A stretch of 5,375 bases of DNA from Methanosarcinales archaeon (GTDB lineage Archaea > Halobacteriota > Methanosarcinia > Methanosarcinales > Methanogasteraceae), in assembly GCA_030606635.1 (NCBI GenBank), contig JAUWGA010000125.1, forward strand, positions 1-5,375, written 5' to 3'. Both the position numbers and the translations under genes were made by a program. Each line of letters opens with the position of its first letter. Positions within the stretch are counted from its first letter, which is position 1. Of the stretch, positions 1 through 5,119 are shown piece by piece. The notes below the pieces were generated by a model, which saw nothing but the letters and a program-made list of their open reading frames with translations, was not told the origin of the DNA and made no database searches.

Positions 1-383
1 TCTGCGCCCCTGGGATCTTCGATCAACCGTTCGATCGTCTTCTGCTGCTTTGAGTCAAACGCCATCCCATCAGGATTGAATAGTTTCACACCGATGTACT
101 CGGGCGGATTGTGAGAGGCGGTTACCATGATGCCACAGTCGTAATCCCTCGCGGCGTAGGCAAGCGTCGGCGTTGCAACCATTCCAACCCGCGTAACCCG
201 GCAGCCAACCGAGAGAAGCCCTGATATCGCCGCGTACTCAATCATTTCTGCTGCTCTTCTCGTATCGTGTCCAACGACGACATTGCCCCGGTCCGCGCCA
301 ACCCCGCGCCCGATCCGGAGGGCTAATTCTGACGTAACCGCCTGATTCGCGATTCCTCGTATCCCGCTTGATCCGAATTTCAT
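1..383 (-). CDS. glmM: Phosphoglucosamine mutase / phosphomannomutase family, N-terminal 127 residues (runs off window)
   Basis: This is an alpha-D-phosphohexomutase. In this context it most likely converts glucosamine-6-phosphate to glucosamine-1-phosphate, the second step of cytosolic UDP-GlcNAc synthesis. The protein begins MKFGSSGIRG, the typical N-terminus of the archaeal members. The phosphoserine motif TASHNPPEYIGVK follows, with the catalytic Ser at residue 90. Only domain 1 is visible; the metal-binding DGDxDR loop, the sugar-binding loop and the phosphate-binding C-terminal domain lie beyond position 1. The ATG at 381-383 is supported by family alignment and by a Shine-Dalgarno sequence just upstream. 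It starts 26 bp after the glmS stop and is the third gene of the glmU-glmS-glmM operon. Archaeal members can act on mannose, glucose or glucosamine phosphates, so the glucosamine assignment rests on the neighbours. The family call is very secure. Confidence 0.93.
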   Translation of the reverse strand, partial: MKFGSSGIRGIANQAVTSELALRIGRGVGADRGNVVVGHDTRRAAEMIEYAAISGLLSVGCRVTRVGMVATPTLAYAARDYDCGIMVTASHNPPEYIGVKLFNPDGMAFDSKQQKTIERLIEDPRGA

Positions 384-386
384 GGT

Positions 387-394
387 ATCACTCC
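387..394 (-). promoter_or_regulatory. Shine-Dalgarno site of glmM
   Basis: On the minus strand GGAGTGAT lies 3 nt before the glmM ATG, with GGAG 7 nt from it. It matches most of the archaeal consensus GGAGGTGAT. A second partial match, GGTGA, lies a few bases further upstream. The site supports the ATG at 381-383 as the true start and shows that this internal operon gene is translated with a leader-type signal. Confidence 0.6.
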
Positions 395-409
395 GGTCAC
401 CTATTACTC

Positions 410-2308
410 TCACTCCACAGTAACGCTCTTTGCAAGATTTCTCGGCTTATCGATCTCGCAACCCCTGTGATGTGCGACATAGTATGCGAACAACTGGAGC
501 ACGACTGAAGAGAGGACGGGCGCGATCCACGGGTTGGTATCAGGTATCCTGAGCACATAGTCCACGTATTTCGCAATCTCAGTGTCGTTCTCGTTTGCGA
601 TGCCGATGACGGTTGCGCCTCTTGCCTTAACCTCCTTGATGTTCCCGAGCATCTTCTCGTACACCGGATCCTTTGTCGCTATCGCAACCACCGGGATCCC
701 ATCGTAGATCAGGGCAAGCGGACCGTGCTTCAGTTCGCCTGCTGGAAATCCTTCTGCCGGGATGTAGGAGATCTCTTTTAATTTGAGCGCGCCTTCAAGC
801 GCGGCTGGGTAGTTTGCACCCCTGCCCATGAACAGGAACTGATCCGCGTCAGCAAAGATTTTTGCGCACTCCCGGATGTCAGACGCACTGTTGAGCACAC
901 GCTGGATGTTCCCGCTCATCTGCTTTAATTCGTAGACGAAGTCGTTTACATCTGCCGTTGATAACGTCTTTCTCGCTTTACCGAGCTCTACTGAAAGCAA
1001 GAGCAGACATGCCAGTTGCGATGTGAACGATTTGGTGGCAGCAACACCGATCTCGGGTCCCGCTCTCGTGAAGAGGCACTGGCACTCCCTTGTTATGCTG
1101 CTTCCGAGCGCATTGACGATCCCGAGTTTCTGGCTGCCCTTCGATCCCGCTTCCCTGATCGCTGCAAGGGTGTCAGCGGTCTCTCCTGACTGCGTGATCG
1201 CTATCACGAGATCGCCGCAATCGATGATCGGGTCTGTGTACCTGAACTCGGATGCGATCTCGACATCTACAGGGATTCTGGCAAACCGCTCGATCACATA
1301 CCTCCCAAAGAGCCCGGCATGATACGAGGTTCCACATGCGAGGATCACGATCCTCCTGACGTTCGGCAGCGCTACACCGAGATCGATCCCCTCTGCCGAT
1401 ATTCTCCCGGAAAACGTATCCCTGATGGTGTCTGGCTGTTCGAATATCTCTTTTAGCATGAAATGCTCATAACCGCTCTTCTCTGCCGCCTCGGGATCCC
1501 ATTCTATCGTTTCGATCTTCTTCTCAACAGAAACCCCATCGAGCGTCGTGATATCGATACCGGAATCTGTTATTACACCGATCTCCCCATCGTTCATGAA
1601 GATGACATCTCTCGTGTACTTAAGGATCCCGGATACGTCGGACGCTATAAAAACCCCGCCATCTCCAAGCCCAACGACGAGGGGGCTATCCTTCCGCGCA
1701 ACAACGATCTTGCCCGGATCATCAACACATATCGCCGCGAGTGCGTACGACCCGCGAACCATTGACAGCGCGTTTCGAACTGCTGATTCGAGATCGCCGT
1801 CATAATATTCCTCGATCAGATGCGGAAGTACTTCTGTGTCAGTCTCTGACCTGAATTCGTGTCTTGAGTCGATTAATTTGTCCTTGATCTCTGTATAGTT
1901 CTCGATGATCCCGTTGTGGACGAGAGCGATCCTGCCTGTACCATCAGAGTGAGGGTGCGCGTTCATGGTCGATGGTTTTCCATGCGTTGCCCACCGCGTA
2001 TGCCCGATTCCGATGCGCCCTACAAGCTCAGGCGTGATCGATATCAGGTCACCGACGCTTCCTTCGGTCTTGAATGTCTGGATCTCATCCTTTTCATCGT
2101 TCAGTATAGCGATTCCGGCAGAGTCGTATCCGCGGTACTCCAGTTTCTTCAAAAGATCGAAGAGAACCGGCATGGCTCCCGATGTAACGCCCGTGAAAAA
2201 TTCTCCGTCTCGGACGTCGACGCCGGAGGCGTTAACGCTCGTGAAAAACTCTCCGTCCCGAGCGTCGACGGCGGAGCCGTTACCGAGATAACCGACGATA
2301 CCACACAT
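410..2308 (-). CDS. glmS: Glutamine--fructose-6-phosphate aminotransferase (isomerizing), with a 32-residue repeat insertion
   Basis: GlmS makes glucosamine-6-phosphate and glutamate from fructose-6-phosphate and glutamine, the committed step to UDP-GlcNAc. The N-terminal Ntn-type glutaminase (about 1-260) begins MCGIVGYLG; Cys2 becomes the nucleophile after Met removal. It keeps HTRWATHG (103-110), HNGIIENY (131-138) and SETDTEV (154-160). Two SIS sugar-phosphate domains follow: ACGTSYHAG (324-332), TQSGETADT (372-380), GPEIGVAATK (417-426), then ELKHGPLAL (525-533). The C-terminus LAKSVTVE includes the expected active-site Lys627. The 632 residues exceed the usual 600 or so because residues 14-45 are two 16-residue repeats inserted between the first strand and first helix. 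Without them the spacing to LEYRGYDSAG equals that of ordinary GlmS. The start lies 1 nt after the glmU stop, with GGTGAT 5 nt ahead. No catalytic residue is lost, so activity is expected. Confidence 0.98.
   Translation of the reverse strand: MCGIVGYLGNGSAVDARDGEFFTSVNASGVDVRDGEFFTGVTSGAMPVLFDLLKKLEYRGYDSAGIAILNDEKDEIQTFKTEGSVGDLISITPELVGRIGIGHTRWATHGKPSTMNAHPHSDGTGRIALVHNGIIENYTEIKDKLIDSRHEFRSETDTEVLPHLIEEYYDGDLESAVRNALSMVRGSYALAAICVDDPGKIVVARKDSPLVVGLGDGGVFIASDVSGILKYTRDVIFMNDGEIGVITDSGIDITTLDGVSVEKKIETIEWDPEAAEKSGYEHFMLKEIFEQPDTIRDTFSGRISAEGIDLGVALPNVRRIVILACGTSYHAGLFGRYVIERFARIPVDVEIASEFRYTDPIIDCGDLVIAITQSGETADTLAAIREAGSKGSQKLGIVNALGSSITRECQCLFTRAGPEIGVAATKSFTSQLACLLLLSVELGKARKTLSTADVNDFVYELKQMSGNIQRVLNSASDIRECAKIFADADQFLFMGRGANYPAALEGALKLKEISYIPAEGFPAGELKHGPLALIYDGIPVVAIATKDPVYEKMLGNIKEVKARGATVIGIANENDTEIAKYVDYVLRIPDTNPWIAPVLSSVVLQLFAYYVAHHRGCEIDKPRNLAKSVTVE
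2185..2280 (-). repeat. Two tandem 48-bp units inserted in frame in glmS, each ending in a hairpin
   Basis: Positions 2185-2232 and 2233-2280 are direct repeats, 41 of 48 bases identical. They encode VDARDGEFFTSVNASG and VDVRDGEFFTGVTSGA within GlmS. Each unit carries the palindrome cgtcgacg and ends, on the plus strand, in a 5-bp stem with a GGA loop: 2220-2232 (ACGCC/GGCGT) and 2268-2280 (ACGGC/GCCGT). The one stem pair that differs is changed on both sides (C-G to G-C), so pairing is kept. The unit length is a multiple of three, and the block has no stop in two plus-strand and two minus-strand frames. A mobile or expanding palindromic element is my inference; simple local duplication is the alternative. 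Confidence 0.88.
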
Positions 2309-2309
2309 A

Positions 2310-3515
2310 TCACATCACCAGCGCATGGGGCGGTATCTGCTTCCTTATAACAGCACCGGTTTCGATCCTGCACTCTGTTCCGATAAGTGTGCCAGCCGCA
2401 GTCGAGACGTTGCATCCGACCCTGTTACCATCGCCGAGCACGGTGCCGAGTTCATCTGCATGATGCAGCACCCCCTCCAATTCTATCATCAGGTTCTTTC
2501 CGCTCTCTGTGATGAAATGGCTTTCGATGAGGTTGTTCTCGCCTATGATGGAGTTTTTTATGGTGCTTCCCGAGCCTACGTATGTGTTATCAAGGATCAC
2601 GCTGTTTCTGATGTACGTGAACGGCTCGATCGTGACATTGTCTCCGATGGATGTTGACGGCGCGATGACCACATTCGGACCGATCTCACAGTCCCTTCCG
2701 ATGATCACAGGACCTTTGATGTACGAACCTGTCCCGATGATCGAACCGCTGCCAACGACCACTCTGCCCTTGATCTTGCCGTCCACCTCCGCGGTTTCGT
2801 GCACCGATTCATGAACGTCCTCAAGAACCCTTGCATTCACACCGAGCAGGTTCCATGAATGTATCACATCCATCCACGTGCGGTCTGTTCTGTATGCATG
2901 GACTCCATATCCTGCATCGACCATCCGCTGTATCGAATCCGTGATCCCGAATTCACCGAGCTCGGACTTAAGCGTCTCATCGATCGCATCAAAGATATCC
3001 GGCCCAAATATATAGATGCCGGTATTAACATTGCAGACGCCCTTCAGTGTCATGCCCTCGGTGATCTTTAGAACCTTACCGTCCCTCTCCTCAACAAGCG
3101 CATATCCGGTGGCATCTGATCTTGCTGCTGTCAGAATCGATACGCCTCCTGCGTGTTTCTCTGTGAGGTCTGTAATCGTCTCTTCGCTCACGAGATTGTC
3201 CCCATTCAGTACAAGAAATTCTCCCTCCACGAGATCCTTCACCTGTTTTATCGCGTATGCCGTGCCGAGTTGTTGTTTCTGCTCCGCATATTCGATATTG
3301 ACATCAAAATCCTTCCCGTTCCCAAAATAATTCATGATGCGCTCTTTTGCATACCCAACAACCATTACAACATCTCTGATGCCGCTGTCATGCAGCGCCT
3401 GCACCACATACTCGACCGTTGGCTTGTTTGCGACCGGAAGCATCACCTTCGATCTCGTAAGTGTCAGTGGTCTGCACCGTACTCCTTCACCCGCAGCAAG
3501 AATAACCGCCTTCAT
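2310..3515 (-). CDS. glmU: Archaeal bifunctional sugar-1-phosphate nucleotidyltransferase / beta-helix acetyltransferase-like protein (GlmU type)
   Basis: This protein is expected to join a sugar-1-phosphate, here probably glucosamine- or N-acetylglucosamine-1-phosphate, to UTP. Residues 1-230 are a nucleotidyltransferase domain: LAAGEGVRCRPLT (6-18; usually GTR, here GVR), SKVMLPVANKP (22-32), QQLGTA (81-86, nucleotide base contact), LNGDN with Asp106 as the likely metal ligand, NTGIYIF (164-170) and WMDVIHSWNLL (214-224). Residues 245-401 form a left-handed beta-helix of hexapeptide repeats. The length, 401 residues, is typical of archaeal ST0452/MJ1101-like proteins. In the helix the stretch that usually holds the catalytic His reads GSTIKNSIIGENN and GSHF/ESHF-like residues follow, so acetyltransferase activity is doubtful. 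It is the first gene of the glm operon; the ATG follows a TATA box with no Shine-Dalgarno, suggesting a leaderless message. A glucose-1-phosphate thymidylyltransferase role is the main alternative. Confidence 0.9.
   Translation of the reverse strand: MKAVILAAGEGVRCRPLTLTRSKVMLPVANKPTVEYVVQALHDSGIRDVVMVVGYAKERIMNYFGNGKDFDVNIEYAEQKQQLGTAYAIKQVKDLVEGEFLVLNGDNLVSEETITDLTEKHAGGVSILTAARSDATGYALVEERDGKVLKITEGMTLKGVCNVNTGIYIFGPDIFDAIDETLKSELGEFGITDSIQRMVDAGYGVHAYRTDRTWMDVIHSWNLLGVNARVLEDVHESVHETAEVDGKIKGRVVVGSGSIIGTGSYIKGPVIIGRDCEIGPNVVIAPSTSIGDNVTIEPFTYIRNSVILDNTYVGSGSTIKNSIIGENNLIESHFITESGKNLMIELEGVLHHADELGTVLGDGNRVGCNVSTAAGTLIGTECRIETGAVIRKQIPPHALVM
2314..2319 (-). promoter_or_regulatory. Shine-Dalgarno site of glmS inside the end of glmU
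   Basis: GGTGAT on the minus strand lies 5 nt before the glmS ATG, within the last codons of the glmU-like gene. The glmU stop and glmS start are arranged TGATATG, one base apart. Together they indicate translational coupling and fix the glmS start. Confidence 0.55.
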
Positions 3516-3539
3516 CAGTGATTATCTATTGGTCTCTGC

Positions 3540-3549
3540 TTTAAATATG
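3540..3549 (-). promoter_or_regulatory. Archaeal TATA-type promoter of the glmU-glmS-glmM operon
   Basis: The 102-bp spacer 3516-3617 is clearly AT-richer than its surroundings. On the minus strand it contains CATATTTAAA, a good archaeal TATA box. Its centre is about 29 nt before the glmU ATG, which puts initiation at about 3518-3521, only a few bases before the start codon. No Shine-Dalgarno precedes the ATG, fitting a leaderless transcript. The palindrome GCATGC (3552-3557) adjoins the upstream side of the box and could be an operator or chance. No clear terminator for the upstream cas4-like gene is seen. Confidence 0.5.
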
Positions 3550-3617
3550 TTGCATGCTTTTTGCTCGATCATCTGCAAATCTTTAACATTTAATACAAAT
3601 CACAGAATTTAGAAATA

Positions 3618-4415
3618 CTACCAGAACTTCGATGCAAGCGACCGCTTTGCGACACAATCCTCTTCGAATGCACAGAGCTCGCACGGCGCATCCTGCGCAC
3701 GGTCAGGCATCCTGCCGCCTTTGATCATCCGAACCCGGTTTCGCAGCTCGAGAACCCTGCGCCGGTCTCGTGATCTGATAACCACCTCCCGCAGCTCAAA
3801 GAACCGTGCATACTCCACAATACCGTACTCCACGACCTGTCCGAACCGCTCTTCCACAAGCATCGCATAAGCCGTGATCTGCAGCCGGTCAGGTTTCCAT
3901 ACCCCGTTTTCAGGCGCTTCACCGGTCCTGATCATGTACGGCAGCACGCGGCCGCCCACCCGCACCAGTTTGCCAGGAGACCCCGCGAGCCCGAGAGCGT
4001 CCGAATAGATTGCGTACTCGACCGCACACGGGGTGATCCTTGCGAGAAGTTCGTCCCTACCGGTCTTTTGGATGACGTCTGCGATCCGTAGTCCGATTGC
4101 GCCGATATCGATGCCCTCTGCTGCATCCCTGATCACGGAGCGATCCACACCTGCAAGTTCGGCACGGTAGATCACGGATAGGTCGTTTACGATGCGGTCA
4201 AGTTCGATCCGCAGCGCTTCTGCCGCATCTTCGCTTGTACTTGCAGCGGCACGGTGGTACGTAAGCGCAAGTTCCTTTGAGATGAGATGGGCTAAGTATC
4301 TCGCATCCACCTCCCGCTCCACCGGTTCACGGTCGTTTTTCCGGCTTGCAAAGTATACAAGGCGCGGGCATCGCAAATAGGTGACGAGATCGGAGACAAG
4401 AACCGTATCAGCCAT
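3618..4415 (-). CDS. Stand-alone Cas4-like PD-(D/E)XK fold protein, nuclease residues apparently lost
   Basis: This is a 265-residue relative of Cas4/RecB-type nucleases. Four cysteines match the Cas4 iron-sulfur cluster: Cys16 in YLRCPR, and Cys245, Cys248 and Cys254 in C-x2-C-x5-C spacing at the C-terminus. The core LGLAGSPGKLV (141-151), VLPYMIRTG (157-165) and DRLQITAY (176-183) lines up with the family pattern GxxD, PVExK and QxxxY. Gln179 and Tyr183 are kept, but the metal-binding Asp, the Glu and the Lys become Gly148, Met161 and Arg163. Canonical nuclease activity is therefore unlikely; DNA binding or a structural role is possible. The ATG at 4415 overlaps the hpt stop by one base (TGATG); a GTG at 4418 is an alternative start. 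Coupling to hpt suggests shared expression. There is no CRISPR array or cas1/cas2 here, so a role in adaptation is not supported. Family call fairly sure, function unknown. Confidence 0.82.
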   Translation of the reverse strand: MADTVLVSDLVTYLRCPRLVYFASRKNDREPVEREVDARYLAHLISKELALTYHRAAASTSEDAAEALRIELDRIVNDLSVIYRAELAGVDRSVIRDAAEGIDIGAIGLRIADVIQKTGRDELLARITPCAVEYAIYSDALGLAGSPGKLVRVGGRVLPYMIRTGEAPENGVWKPDRLQITAYAMLVEERFGQVVEYGIVEYARFFELREVVIRSRDRRRVLELRNRVRMIKGGRMPDRAQDAPCELCAFEEDCVAKRSLASKFW

Positions 4416-4975
4416 CACTGAGCCGATTTGATCGTGACACCTTCCGCGCCTGCCTCCACCGAGACCAGCGTCTTCACATCACGTCCCGCGGCACGCAATG
4501 CTGCTGCACCTTCGCCGCGTTCGATGACCACGACAATATCTGCTACCTCGGCGCCAGCAAGTTCGAGCGCAAGGCTGACCGCTTTCATCGTACCCCCTGT
4601 ACTGATCACATCGTCTACGACGAGCACACGGTCTCCTTTATTGATCCCATTCAGGTACAGTTCTCCCTTCGAGTATCCTGTACGCTGATGCACGGCAATC
4701 TCATTTGGGAGGTTGTACTGCCTTTTCCGGATGACCACAAGCGGGATGCCGGTCTTCATGGAAAGCGCGGTCCCGATCGGGAGCCCCATCGCCTCGATGG
4801 TTACGATCTTGTCCACACCGGTATCAGCAAGTTCGATGATGCGATCCGCAACCTCTGAGAGGAGCGCGGGCGTAAGTTCGGGTACACCGTCCGTTATCGG
4901 GTGGATGAAGTAATAATATTCGCCACGAATCGTGATCGGCGCGTCCGTAAGCGACTTCGTGAGTATCGGAAGCAT
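4415..4975 (-). CDS. hpt: Hypoxanthine/guanine phosphoribosyltransferase, archaeal type
   Basis: This cytosolic purine-salvage enzyme transfers the phosphoribosyl group of PRPP to hypoxanthine or guanine, giving IMP or GMP. It shows the PRPP-binding loop VLVVDDVISTGGT (117-129) with the acidic pair Asp121-Asp122. It also has blocks typical of the archaeal HPRT group: YYYFIHPITDGVP (20-32), EAMGLPIGTALS (61-72) and IRKRQYNLPNE (82-92). The length of 186 residues is normal. I prefer the ATG at 4973-4975 because MLPILTKSLTDAPI then aligns end to end with the family N-terminus. An in-frame ATG at 4982-4984 would add three residues (MGS). Neither has a convincing Shine-Dalgarno; a TATA-like element upstream fits a leaderless start. 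The stop overlaps the next gene by one base. Adenine specificity is possible for relatives but less likely. Confidence 0.93.
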   Translation of the reverse strand: MLPILTKSLTDAPITIRGEYYYFIHPITDGVPELTPALLSEVADRIIELADTGVDKIVTIEAMGLPIGTALSMKTGIPLVVIRKRQYNLPNEIAVHQRTGYSKGELYLNGINKGDRVLVVDDVISTGGTMKAVSLALELAGAEVADIVVVIERGEGAAALRAAGRDVKTLVSVEAGAEGVTIKSAQ

Positions 4976-4996
4976 AGACCCCATGTGTTACGAGGT

Positions 4997-5005
4997 TACA
5001 TATTC
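4997..5005 (-). promoter_or_regulatory. Possible TATA box of the hpt-cas4-like unit
   Basis: On the minus strand AATATGTAA sits in an A-rich patch (AAAAGAATATG). Its centre is about 26 nt before the preferred hpt ATG at 4975, the right distance for initiation at or just before that codon. The match to an ideal archaeal TATA box is only fair. Confidence 0.35.
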
Positions 5006-5053
5006 TTTTGGGATTGGAGGGATGTTCGCGGTTTTGTGGTGATTGACCGAAAT

Positions 5054-5073
5054 CGCTAATGCCTCCGGCATCG
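5054..5073 (-). repeat. Diverged copy of the glmS repeat hairpin core in the moxR-hpt spacer
   Basis: On the minus strand this 20-nt stretch matches positions 2218-2237 of the first glmS repeat unit at 17 of 20 bases. It contains ATGCC-GGA-GGCAT (5059-5071), the same 5-bp stem and GGA loop. Two of the three differences form one stem pair, changed from C-G to T-A so that pairing is kept. Similarity does not clearly extend over the rest of the 48-bp unit, so this may be a decayed partial copy or chance resemblance of a short palindrome. Confidence 0.4.
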
Positions 5074-5077
5074 GTGC

Positions 5078-5095
5078 GGTAACTCGGGTAACTCG
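5078..5095. repeat. Perfect tandem 9-bp repeat (ggtaactcg twice)
   Basis: The 9-mer ggtaactcg occurs twice head to tail in the 144-bp spacer between the moxR stop and hpt, 103 bp or more upstream of the hpt start. The rest of this spacer (4976-5119) holds the hairpin at 5059-5071, the candidate TATA box and no gene that I can support. The repeat could be a protein-binding site pair or a replication-slippage product; it is too far upstream for a classical TATA-blocking operator. Confidence 0.5.
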
Positions 5096-5119
5096 AAGTG
5101 GTATGGCCACATTACCAGC

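Noticed and set aside
2185..2280. A minimal CRISPR-like repeat pair
   Set aside because: The two units are directly adjacent with no unique spacer, differ at 7 of 48 bases and lie in frame inside glmS.
1916..2350. A 144-codon plus-strand frame across the glmS start, including the repeat block as NAREKFSV-like units
   Set aside because: It is antisense to well-conserved glmS and the end of glmU, shows no recognisable family, and is open mainly because of codon bias on the other strand.
3153..3521. A 122-codon plus-strand frame opposite the start of the glmU-like gene
   Set aside because: It is fully antisense to the conserved nucleotidyltransferase domain and has no recognisable motif.
3618..4415. 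CRISPR-Cas adaptation locus
   Set aside because: Only a Cas4-like gene is present; there are no cas1 or cas2 genes and no array-like spaced repeats anywhere in the window.
5098..5119. Hairpin GTGG-CCATA-CCAC after the moxR stop as a terminator
   Set aside because: The stem is only 4 bp and no T-run follows it on the minus strand.
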